From NCBI GenBank assembly GCA_003993805.1, contig RSEF01000017.1:10032893-10096892 (forward strand): a DNA stretch of 64,000 nt, given 5' to 3'. The stretch comes from Himantopus leucocephalus (Eukaryota > Chordata > Aves > Charadriiformes > Recurvirostridae). The notes under the pieces were generated by a model. The model had not been told where the DNA came from. It did no database searches and saw nothing but the letters and a program-made list of their open reading frames with translations. A program made the translations under genes and the position numbers. Of the stretch, positions 35,061-46,439 are shown piece after piece. Positions within the stretch are counted from its first letter, which is position 1; every line of letters starts with the position of its first letter.

Positions 35061-38000
35061 AATACGAGGAAAGCAGTGAATTCTTCTATTAAGACAAGCC
35101 TCATTCAGACCTGGGAGCTGGAGACAGCTGATGAGCGGCCCCAGCAGCGACACTGAGCCTCTGCCCCAGTCACAGCCGGGGATGGTGGCTTGTAGGAAGG
35201 GCGTAAGGAAAGGAGTGTGCACTGAGGGAAAAAACGTCAAGGCTGCATCTGTATTTGTTCTCATTAAATCACAGCTTGATGTAGCAAATGGTAATTAACA
35301 GTCATGTTAATGTTCAGAGGTAAACTGATAGGACTCTCCTTGCTTCCTTGGGATTCCCAGCCATCATTTCGGTTGTTTTCCTTTGAGCAGCACAGATGAA
35401 GCAGGGTTGGGTCTGGATGATCTTTGGAGAGACCCAGCCAGCAGGACACATGGCTTTGTGGCACGTTTGTGCGGCGCGATGCTGCAGCGCCACGGCTGGG
35501 CTCCCAGCACCGTCCTTCTTCCCACTATGCAGCAATTAGCGGGAGGTGTCCCTGGGCATGACGGCAGTGCCCGGGAGAAGAGGGCTGCCCTGGGGTTTGT
35601 ACAACTAACGTAGACTCTTGTGAGGCTAAGCCGCCTCCCGTGGCCTCGTTAGTGACAATATTAGAACAGGGAGATGTGAAGGGAGCGGGTGGAAAAGCGG
35701 CGCTGTAGACAAAGGGGAGCCGCAGTTCGGCAAGAGACGTCGACGTTTTCTGCGGTGAACCCCAGTGCGCGGTGCTCTGTTCGCTCCCGGTCCGAGCTGC
35801 AGCCCTCTGCCTGTCTGGTGGTCTATCACAGCGACTTCCCAGGCTTTTGTGGCCCAGGGGTGCATGCTTGGGAAGCTGGGAAGGTAGTGAGTGGGATGAG
35901 AAAGCACGCAGTCATTTTGTGAGCTTCCTTCTGCTGAAAGTGACAGGAATAACACCTTTTCTTATTTAAAAGCCTCCCTCAGCTCCACTGGGTATTGTAC
36001 AGAAACACCCCCTTCTTTGCTTCTCTTTGACTTTCACCATTTCAGAGACCTGCAATTTGATGACAGATTTAATAATATAAGATACAATTGTCAGTTGTGT
36101 TGAGAAGAGCTATTGAAAGAACTTGGAGTTGTATCACCTGGGATAGCAAAACGTAAAGGCACTGATTGGTTCAGTCCCAATTTTAGGTGCTTGAGACCCA
36201 ATTTTTAAGACTGGTTGGGCTTTGATGTCTTCTGGAGTTGTGTTAAATGCTGGGCCTAAACTGCCAGTTACTCCAGTCAGTGACTATGTTACATACACAG
36301 GCTTATTCATTTTTTGCAACTGAAGACTTGTTCCAAGAGGTTCTCCCATCCCCCAGCACCGGTTCCCTCTTCCACCCCTTCACCATGTAAGAATTTTCTC
36401 TCTTTTCTTAAACAGACATCATTTCTTTTTCCTCATGCTATCCCCTCTACACTGGTAATACCAGCGCCCATCAATGGGAAGGGATAACGGGCTCCAACAT
36501 CCCTGGGGATGTTTTGTTCACCGTGTGTCCCAGCAGCGGTGAGTGGGGCTGCGAGGTCAGTGGTCTGGGTAGGAGCTTGCTGGTGGCACTGGAGATGCTT
36601 TGCGTTTTGTGATTGCAGTGAGAGGTGGCAGCCTCTGCCCCGCTGTGGTGGGAGGGTCTCGCACACCCCATTTCCCAGTCAAGAGCAGGATGCAGACTGG
36701 GCTGCGGCCAGTAGGTTTACAGCAAAGACAATAAAAACAAGAATTAGACTGATAAAATGATTAAAAGGCTTTAACAAAGCCTCAAAGCAGTTTGTCACAT
36801 CCTGCAATGGGATTGACTGATATGCTGGACGGGAACGTTCCCGAAGGGGTTGTGCAATGTGGCGCATGTGCTGGTGCCATCCCATGGGAGAGAGCAGAAA
36901 GCTCCAACAGAGAGATTCACATCAGGCTTTCCACTTGCAGGACTGATCGTCACAGTGCGGGACATTTCCCAATGTTTATTGTCCCAACAGCGTATTTCGC
37001 ATCTTCCAGGCCCCCTGTTAATGCTATTTGCTCTTGGATCGCTCTTTCCCTCCCTGCGACTCAGAGAACGGGCAGCTGCGCACGTTAGCAAACTCTCCTG
37101 CTGGGGTCTGGGGCAGGCGGTCAGCATCTAGGGAAAAGTGACGTGAAGAGAACATATAAAACAGTGAGGAGAGTCGCCAGTGCCTGATGAAGCGCCTGTG
37201 GCCCAAGGGCATTAAATTACATAGACCGTGCCCAGAGAGAAGTGGCGGAGGTGGCTCCCGTGTGGGAGCAGGACTGTCCCAGCCCACGTACAGAGCAGAC
37301 CTTGAACTGTACTAACGGGTCCTTGGTTCTGTACGTAGAGTGCCACAGACTTGGCCTCGCAGAGCTCCTCAGGGCGTCGTCACTGAAATTGTAGTTTCTT
37401 TCGGGAGCCAGGTGACGGGGCTGAATGAAGAGTGCTGCAAGTATCGCCGGTGGCAGCCCTTCTGCGGGGCCACGGCTTGCAGCTGACTGCCGAGAGAAAA
37501 CTGCTGCACCAAGGGGACGGTGACACCTCCCTGGTGTGTGTCTGTGTGTCTGTACGCGCGCTGTGCCCCTGTGCGTCTGGCGCCAGTCGGGCCCTGAGCC
37601 TGTGTCCTTGGTAAATCAGGGTTGTCCCCAGTCAGATGGCATCGATGGCTCAGGCTGCTCGCGCTGACCGTCCCCAGGTAGCTGGCCAGGACGCCTGTGG
37701 CACAAGCCAGCCTTTTCCAGCGTGCCCCCTCGGCCGGGACAACACCAATAACAATGAGGATTTATGAGCTCTGTCATGTACAGCAAGCAAAACATTGTGC
37801 AGCAAATTAATCACTGATTGCGGCGCAGTGCTGACGGGGAGCTTTCTGGTTCTCTCTTGGCACCGTTGCAAGGTTGTTAGTTAAAAAACAGGTTTGATAA
37901 AGAGACCCTTGACTCCCAGCACTTCTGTCTCCTCTGCTACCTGCTCACCAAACACCAGGCACGGTTAGCCCAAAACGTGCTTTTTATTGTTCAGGTTGCT

Positions 38001-38165
38001 CCAGCTTTTAGTCATCGGGATGTGACAGCACTAACAGTTCTCTGCGCTTGTTTGTTGCTTCCTGTGCAGTAATTTTGGGATCACTTAATGATCTGCCTTC
38101 CAGTTTGGGCTGGGAGGAGGTGGGTACTGCTGGTCCACTGGAGGTTTAAACAGCGCAGGAGCCCC
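35061..38165. other. Non-coding DNA, no gene seen
   Basis: Mixed-composition unique DNA. GC-richer stretches at 35450-35850 and 37220-37620 hold short open frames on both strands without domains. A compound GT-rich patch (GTGTGTGTCTGTGTGTCTGT) lies near 37535-37555. AT-rich DNA occurs at 36050-36110. Nothing supports an exon or RNA gene. Confidence 0.6.
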
Positions 38166-38166
38166 N
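38166..38166. other. Single undetermined base
   Basis: One N in a C-rich context (GCCCC before it, GAGGACC after it). Unlike two of the other single Ns in this window, no tandem duplicate is evident on its two sides. Confidence 0.95.
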
Positions 38167-41100
38167 GAGGACCAAAAGGCTTTCGCTTCAGGCTCTGGTT
38201 CTCCATTTCCACATTTACACAGCAGCAACAGAGCGGCTCAGCTCTGGTTTAAAGCGCTTGCAAGTGCTTTAAAGGGGCTGTGCCACAGCAAAATGAGTTA
38301 TAAATGGCTCTGGGCTCCTGCATGTGGCCTATAAAGCTGGTGCCATTGTCAAGTCAGCTGTCATCCTTTGCCCTGAGCTCCAGATAGCATCCCCTGGCCG
38401 CCTGCAGAAACGTGTGTTCCCTTGTCTGTGTGTGTGCAAAGACAGCTGTATGCACATGCATGACTTCTAAAATACAACGTAGAGAGTCATTATGTAGTAG
38501 AAGCATAAAAAACTTATTAACACTTGATATAATTCTGATGTCTGTGTTAGCAGCGTTCAGTGAAAGATCTCAAAGCATTTTTCAAACATGAACCCATGGC
38601 AGGGTACATCTTCTAGGCAATAAGGAGAAGCTGGAGCAGCGGGGCAGTGTTTTGGCCGAGTGACCGGTCGCATGGGAGATCGACCGTTCCTGCAGCCCCC
38701 CAGACCCCGCACGCGGCTCCTGGGCTCGTCGTGGCTTTGGAGTCGGGCGGCGGGGCTGCCTGTTCCTGCTAAGCTGCTTCCCTTTCCTACCAAGAGAGGT
38801 TTTGCTCATTGTTCTCTAATTTCAGCAGACAGGAAAAAACCCACCTTTGAATTCTGTTGCCTGCCGTGTCCCCACAGCTGGTGCTAGCAATTGTCCCAGT
38901 GTTCCTACCCAGACCCGCTTTCTTTGTTTTCCTACGGGTAGCTCTGAGAGGTTATTGTTTTTGCAGTAATTTTATTTATCCCTGACTGAGACCAGACCGT
39001 TGTTTCCTATTGACTCATGTCACCTGTTGATGGCCTCTTCCTGTCCCGTCCCTCACATAAATGCAGCGCAGGGGTGGGAGATGGAGATGGTGACCAGACC
39101 TCAGGTTGAATGAACGTTCACCCGTTGCAGGGAGCCCAGGAGCCGCCCTGCCAGGGAGGGCGCAGTGGAGCTGCAGCCACGTGCTCCGCGGGCAGCCCGG
39201 GACATGAGCCAGGAGGCTGGGGAGAGGGGCGTCTGTAGGGGACGTTGTCATGCATTCGGGATGTTTTACCCCTTATTATGGCAGACTTGTATCAGCTGAT
39301 CCCATCCAGCCGAATTTGCTCCCGGGTGCTGCACCCTGAGACCCTCCGGCCGCAGACGTCACTTGCCAGCAGGTGCCAAGCGCCACCTCCGAGACCCGCC
39401 AGATTCCGAGGCATCGCCTGCAGCGCTTGGTGGGTGCACGGAAGGAGCTGCCAGCAGGTCTGGTTTAGCTGCAGGTTCCATTTGTTTCATTATTTACTTT
39501 TTTTTTTCCTTTCTGTTTTGTTTTTTAAGAGCGCTCTGACCTCAGAGCTGGGTGCTGCTGCCTGTCTTCGGTGTTGGAGGGCGTCTTGTCTCCTCTGCGT
39601 GGAATGGAGCCCCCTCTGCTCCTGTCAGTGCCAACGGCAATTACCCGGGTGCTGGAGAGGGAGCGGGGCATTCTGCATCTTAGATGTAACATCAACATGA
39701 AATCTCATCACCTAGGTTTCAAGAAAAATAAACTGTGGCTGGACTTAAAACAGCGGTGAGGAGGAGTAAGGGAGAGAGCCTTTTATGAGCATTGAGAATA
39801 TTTGTAGCTAAGCAACCAACATCAGCAGGAAGAATAAATCAAAAGTTGGAGGGCTCTGCCTGCCTGCCTTCAAGGGTCAGGAACTATATTTTCCCTCTGT
39901 TAACAAGATTGCCTGCCTTTGAAACATCAGCGATTAGCTACTGCTGGAGGCAGGATACCGTATTAGATAGACTAGAAGCTTGTTGTGGGATACTGGGCTG
40001 GAAACGTAAATGAAAGGACAGAGACGATAAGCATCTTCCCAAAGGCCGTGAAGTGAGTCAGGCCTCCGAGCAGCTTACGGGAAAATCCTCTTGGAAAAGC
40101 AACGTCTAACACATATCTAATGTTTTCTAATTACTCTTGTATAAGTCCTACTAACAACTCTTCAAGGTGGCAGCTATAGACTGAATTCCCATTTCACAGA
40201 TGGCAGAAGCTGAGTGACTGGGTGACTGTGGCGGTTTGTGTTTGAAACGGTGAGTCCCTGTGGCTTTGCTCGTGGTATATATTTGTACGGCTCCCGTCGC
40301 CTGGGGCGCCGTCTCCGTTGCTATGATTGCAACACAGGTCCGAGGCCTATTAGGTAATTGGGCTTTATTTTCTACAAAGACACTGTGCAGTGTTCTTCAC
40401 GAGGATGCACCAGAAAACCTAGAAGCAAGACATTTTACTTGAAAACATGTTTTATTTATAAAGAGGAAATTTCCCAGGAATGCCAATGGGAATGGCAGCA
40501 AATCAAATCCCAGCAGTAGCTTCTCAATGGAACTTCTTTTTTTAAATACCATCTTATAACCTCAGGGTATTTTCCATCTCTCCTTCTTCCTCCTGCTGAG
40601 TCAGGAGGTGGTTAGAATGATGCTGCAGCCCCGACGCTGCCCAGGCAGCCTCGCTCATCACCTGAGAGCGGGGGCTCGCGCACACCCTCTGCGCTGCGAG
40701 AAGATCCCCGTAAAGGACTTTTGAACCAAACCGTTGGAGCCCTGAGACCCTGCTAAACACACAGCTCTAATACGCCGTAAATCGGGGCCTTAAATAGACT
40801 TAGTCCCTGATCAAGAACCCCAGAGACCTCTTAGCCTTCACAGGCACTAAAGTTGGTGTTAATTATAAAGCTGAGTGTATTAAGGCCAGATCTCGTGGTA
40901 TTTATATGGAACTGTATTCCGAAACCAGATTTACTATTTTAATGAGAGGAATGAACTGTAACACAGGATAACTCGTGTGGTCTCGGACTTCTAAGACCCA
41001 TCCCAGAACCGTTCACATTTCTGGGCAGGGCTGCGCCAGAACACACTCCTCAGCAGGAGGACTCTCCACATATTTTAGCACTTTATGTGGCATTTTCTCC

Positions 41101-42651
41101 ACTTTCCCGCCCAGAAAGCTTCCTGTGGCATCGAGCATTTCAGGGGAGTTTAAAAAAGTGTGTCTCAATTTTTATGTACTCGTGCTCTTTCTATGCTGAT
41201 CTCTATTCAGAGCATCCTTTTAAAGACGATGACAAGCATAGAACTTTTAGGAGGCAAACGGCTGGTTTTTCTGTCTTATTTACTGATCCAGCTGCAAGCC
41301 TGGCTGGTGGTGACTGGAGTTACTCAGCTGTGAAAAGCACTTATGGATTTGAAAGCAGAGGGTGTTTCTGTCCATTAACACCAGTGTTTGCAGCAGCCCA
41401 GCTGGGTGGGGAGTCCATTTAGTCCCAGTCCCACAGCTGGGCTCTGAGCGGCGGCTTGAGCTGGCAGGTAGAGATTAAATGGCTGTTGGGTATATTTAGC
41501 AATAACGCTATGCCAGCGTGACAGTAAATGATTTTGGGGCCATTATTAATGTTAACATTCATTCAGGGTGGATTTTATTTTTCATATTAGAGAAACTATC
41601 ACTTTGGGAAGTAGTGCAAACATAGTTCGGAAGCGGCACCGACTATTTTAAAGGAAAAAAATTGCACTGGCAGCTGTGAGGGAGATGTTCCGGAATGCAA
41701 AGGGACAGCCGGGGTTAAGAGAAACCCAGTGCGTTCCCATAGAGTTAAGCTTTTTTGTTTGGTATTTTTTCTCTCCCTCCCACCCACCTTGGGACTGAAG
41801 TGAGGTGGGATCTGCTCTGCTCCCGCTCCTCTGCGTGGGGGAGCTGAACCGCTCCGGCTGGTTCCTGAGCTATTCCCAGCTCCCAGTCCGCTCAGACCAC
41901 GAAACAGCTCCCTGAGGCACTGACGGAGGTTCTGAAATGCTTCCACAAATACAGATAAGCACAAAGAGCTGAAAACCAAACCCTGGAAGTCTCTCCCAAC
42001 CCTTCCTCTGCCTGCGGTGAGCGTGCGGGAGGGCAGCTCCTGCCTCTGGTTTCCCGTACACCCAGCTGGTTGTGGGACAGACTGAGGACACAATAGCCGA
42101 CTTAAAATTCATGTTCAATGTAGTTGTTTCAGCTTTGTTACTCCATTTTTTTTTCCCCCTCGTCTGCTTGATAGTATTTTGTTCTGTCAGCGTCTCTCCG
42201 GTTTTGTCGGTACGACCGGTCTGTGCCTCTCTCACGGGAGGGAGAGCATCGCCCAGTGCCAGCAGCTGCCTGGGCTCAAACCGCTCTGTCTCGTGATTTT
42301 TAAGTTGAGTAGTTTTCATATTGGCAGTGCCCCCGTGGTGACTAATGTTATTTATTAATTAATTCTTTGAATTACAGCCAAGCATGCATAGCAGTCCCAG
42401 CCCGCTGCTGCGACAGGCTGAGCAAATCCGTACCTAAAGGACAGCTGTTTGTGTGGGAAAGTCTCCCGAGGAGAAAGGTGAAAGAAAAATGCAAACTGGC
42501 GAGGGACATCTGGTCATTTCAAATAAAACTAACGCCGCTTTAGTCAGACCTGCTGAGCAGGGCCCAGCTTTCCTGAGATACGCCAGCTCCGTCAAGGCTG
42601 AGCCTTTAAATGTCACTTTGGCTGTAGTTACAGGGGGGAGGGGGCTGAGCT
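38167..42651. other. Non-coding DNA, no gene seen
   Basis: GC-richer pockets occur at 38640-38770 and 39110-39450, with AT-richer DNA elsewhere. T-rich runs lie at about 39497-39510 and 42148-42156. A 151-codon frame at 39245-39700 and a 164-codon minus-strand frame at 41599-42093 have no recognised domains. No repeat family is visible. Confidence 0.6.
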
Positions 42652-42956
42652 GCCATGTGGGGCTGGCAGGAATGGGAGCTGTGGCCTTGCAGAGTACGGC
42701 ACGGCACGTCACAGCATGGCATGGCACGGCACAGCATGGCATGGCATGGCACGGCATGGCACGGCATGGCACGGAATGGCGCAGCACGNGCCACGTGGGG
42801 CTGGCAGGAACGGGAGCTGTGGCCTTGCAGAGTACGGCACGGCACGTCACAGCATGGCATGGCACGTCACAGCATGGCATGGCATGGCACGGCACGGCAT
42901 GGAATGGCGCAGCATGGCATGGCATGGCACAGCACGGCATGGCATGGCACGGCACA
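42652..42956. repeat. Tandem duplication containing a YGGCA pentanucleotide array, split by one N
   Basis: A 45-bp leader at 42652-42696 recurs at 42790-42834 with two C/T differences. Each leader is followed by a pentamer array of consensus YGGCA: 42697-42788 on the left and about 42835-42956 on the right. Both arrays share the same variants in the same order (CGTCA, CAGCA, GGAATGGCGCAGCA), but the right copy reaches the last marker 10 bases, or two units, sooner. A single N at 42789 lies exactly at the seam. Because five is not a multiple of three and the unit makes no stop, all frames stay open, which explains long M-A-W-H-G-like frames on the plus strand and C-H-A-M-P-like frames on the minus strand. 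There is no gene here. Confidence 0.9.
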
Positions 42957-45900
42957 TGGGCGCCAGTGTGGCCTCGGGATGGCCGTGCCGAGGGTGAGCT
43001 GGGAGCGGAGAGGCCGTGGCCACGATGGCCCGTCCGCCCGTGGGGTGCCCGTGGGTGCTGGCCGGTCCTTCCCAGCTCCGCACAGGTGCTGGGCTGGCTG
43101 GGGCAGTCCGGCCCGTGCCACCACACCGGGGCGGTCCCAGACAGGTTCCTTTCTCTAAATTCAAGGAAAAATTGCTTTTCAGTGCTTCTTGTAGGGTGTT
43201 TTCTCCACCTCCTTCTATGCCCTACAAGTGCCTCTTTGTCACTGTTAGGTTGGGGGGTTTTTTTTCCAAAATCACAGCCTCATGTCTTGTCTTTAATTTT
43301 TACATTTAATGAAATAGTCCTGTAATTAAGCGTTCTCTAACAAATCCCTGGGCAGGGTATCTCATGACAAAAAGCACTCTGATTTTATTATTATTACTAA
43401 TGCAAAGTAATGAAATGTTTGAATCCTTATCAAGTGTAATTCAGGGGGTTAATCATTTAAGTTGAAGGGAAAAGTTAGCTCCATCATTTATGCTGAACTG
43501 ATCTGCTCAGTGTCATGTTACGTTCTTTACTGTTTATTTAGATCTTGAGACGACATTGTCTGGCCTAGAACATACAATTGCACATACATATGAGCTTCTG
43601 TATGTTAGCACAGTGTGCTTGAATACGTTTGGTTTTCTAGTTCACTGGGCAAACAGTTTGCAATAAGCTAAATACTGTGAAAGCTGAAAGAATAATAGAC
43701 TTCCGATGTCTGTGATGTCTAGCCTGGCAAACTTACTAAGCGCCTCACTAAGAAAAGAAAAGTAAGCCTTAAGAACATTTGGACTTCCTGAGATGTTCTC
43801 ATTGAGAAATATTTTTGCATCTTCAACTTGAACTACAAAAAGAAGCAGCTCTGTGAATCAGTCAGACGATCTGCGTTTCCTTCTGAATTGGACTAGCCTG
43901 AGTTCATACACTCTCTTTCCCCGTCTCCCGCTCCGAGCCCTTTGTGTTAATTACTCGCAGACCCCAGCTGAAGGCTGAGAAGGCAGTGGGGGCAGATGTT
44001 GGCCACCTGGGCTCTAAGAACAAGGCTTCCCAAAGCCCAGACAGGTTCAGCTTCCAGAGCGATGGTTTAGACATCGAACTGTTGTCAAAATTAGGTCAGC
44101 TGGGTATCAAAATCCATGTTTGCTGGATATCCTGCTCTGGGGCGTTTGAGCCTGGGCAAGTGTACGGCAACTGCGGGCTGTCAGCGTCCAGCAACACGAC
44201 TGCGTGAGATGGGTCTCTCCTGTTGCCGTCGGTACTGCGCTGATTAAGATGGCAACAGCAAGGGTCCTTTGGGAAACCAGAAACCAGTGTAAAGGTTAAA
44301 AGCAGTCATTGTTTGGTATTTAGAGGCTTTACAGATAAAATTGCACGTCTCTGGCAAAGGACATCTGCAGCAGATGCAGATAGCCTGGGAATGTGCTTAA
44401 TGCCTCAGTAAGCTGTGGTCTGCGGGACAGGAGCACAACGCAGAACCGACAGTGCTGATGCCTCCACAGACCTGTGTGTGCCGGAGCTCCGGGAAAGGGC
44501 AAAGAGACAACTGGTGCTGGAACAAGGAATGGGGTAAGGTAAACCATTCCAAAGAAGGGCTCTGGAGGCCTGCGCTCTGGTTCATGGCCGTGTCTGTATG
44601 GGACGTGAAGCTGTAGCAGAGCGCGTGTCCCCAGCACCCTCTGTCCCCCGCGCCCTGCCTGGAGCAGGCAGCACGTGTCCCGCACAGCCCTGCCAGCCCT
44701 GCCAGGCTCCCGCTTCCCTACCCGAGCTGTGATCCCTCCTGGCGGCAGCTCTTCCTCCAGAAAACACTCTGTCCTGCCCCATCCTGTCTTCAGTGGCCAA
44801 GGATCGGGGATTTCCCTGGTGTCACCATGCATCCAGCGCCACAGATGGGGTTCAGCTCCTTCTTCAGTGTGGCCTCATGGCCGGTGAGGCTCCGCGTGGG
44901 CTCTGCGCTGGTGCCCAGCTCTTCTAATTGAAATGGCAGGAGGTCTGCCACAGAGGGAGACAGTCTCACACGGGAACAGGAGAAGCACAGGTATGTTTGG
45001 GGCGGTTCTGAGGCAGTGGAAGAGTAAGTTCAGCTGGAAAGAGGAGGGTGGAGGGTTCAGACCTGTTAATCTGCATGTGGCCAGCTGAAACGTTCCTTTC
45101 TTCTGATCATCCTTCATCCCGTCTTTGATCTGAGCCGTACTTTTTCCTGGAAGACTTCCAACATTCTTGGGGTAGCTGTGAAGCTCCCTGTGCCGGCCAC
45201 ATCCCTCAAGTTTAAGAAAGGCGCTGTGAAGATGAGGTGGGACTGTTGTGTATAAAGTCATTTCTGGATAAACACGTTTGACTTCTTCAGATGTTCTTGA
45301 TCTGCTTTATTCCTAGAACAAGCACAGAACAGGCAGCCGCAGCACAGGCTCCCATGTTCCTCCGATTGTTTGACTCAGTGCGATGTGGAAAATCATCCCC
45401 ATAGAGGGTTCGAGCTGTGGTTTGGGTACAGATGTCCAATAAATCGAGAACTTGTGGTGACCCTCATTTCTAGACTGACACGTCAGACAGATTCACGTGC
45501 CAGAAGCACACTGGGAAGCAAAGACGGGGTTGGGAAGGATGCCAGGAGCCGAGATGCGTTTGTACAGCTGTGGAGCAGCAGCTTGGCCAGGTCTGGCCTA
45601 GGCAGCAGGATGATGGAGAGAACCCCGAGGTCCTCTAGCTGATAACGATGTTGCTTTTAAAAAGGACAACAAAAAAGCGTGTTGCACCCTGCTGCTGCTT
45701 GGGAGGGTTGGAAGCAAAAGAGAAAAGGCTTCTTTCTCGAGAGGTGAACAGTCACATCTCCTTCCCACAGCAGTAGAAGCCTGACGCTAGATAAGTAGCT
45801 GTGAGATGATTCATAAAAAACTAATTTATAATTTGCCAGAATATAATCCTATTTGATCAGTGTTATTCAGTTCCTCTTTCTTTTAAAATTCAGTGCACTT

Positions 45901-46321
45901 AACTGTTCTACGAGGGTTTATGAATGTTTAAAAATTGCTTTGTGGTCCCTAAAGTAATTTGACAAGTCTGACAGCTATTGATTAAAAACCTGAAATTATT
46001 CAGACTGTAGGATGACTTGGGGGATTAGATAGAAAGTTTTTTCAAATGTGAAAGGAAATAAGATGTTGGAAAGTAAATATGTTCTTGAATATTTTTGAAA
46101 AATCCATTACAACTGTGAAATTAAATTGAAATGAGATACTTCGTGTGGAGATGAAGGAACTAAATGCTGGCTTTACTATTTAGGCATGGGGTAGAACTCA
46201 CCATCCCAGGTCCAACAAATGTTTCCCAGGAAGATGCTGCTGACGGGGCTCTGGTGTGGACCCCACCGCAGGGTGCTGTGGGGGGACCTTGGGGACCCCC
46301 CTGCACCTGCTCGTTCCTGGC
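42957..46321. other. Non-coding DNA, no gene seen
   Basis: GC-rich DNA continues to about 43140 (many CpGs at 42970-43060), followed by AT-rich DNA at 43250-43900. A second GC-richer stretch at 44450-44800 carries a 167-codon minus-strand frame without recognisable features. 45780-46160 is AT-rich. No RNA gene or transposon is seen; a GGTTCGAGC resembling a tRNA B box near 45406 has no matching tRNA around it. Confidence 0.6.
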
Positions 46322-46439
46322 CGGGGACCAGCCAGCGCCTCCCGTTCCCCCATTCCGCATGGAGGAGTTCGATGCCGAGCNGGGGACCAGCCAGCGCCTC
46401 CCATTCCCCCGTTCCACATGGAGGAGTTTGATGCCGAGT
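46322..46439. repeat. 59-bp tandem duplication, two copies, N at the seam
   Basis: The block 46322-46380 is repeated at 46381-46439 with the same 59-bp length. Differences are a few transitions (CCCGTTCCCCCATTCCGC versus CCCATTCCCCCGTTCCAC, GTTCG versus GTTTG, GAGC versus GAGT). The only undetermined base, 46381, is the first base of the second copy. The period is not a multiple of three. It is either a real short minisatellite or an artefact of joining two overlapping contig ends. Confidence 0.9.

Noticed and set aside
42453..43325. 290-codon plus-strand frame and several overlapping frames on both strands
   Set aside because: Its central part is the YGGCA pentamer array, which cannot make a stop in any frame, and it crosses an N; the rest has no recognisable feature. 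It is a product of simple sequence.
45400..45425. GGTTCGAGC resembling a tRNA B box
   Set aside because: No A box, acceptor stem or cloverleaf can be formed from the surrounding sequence.
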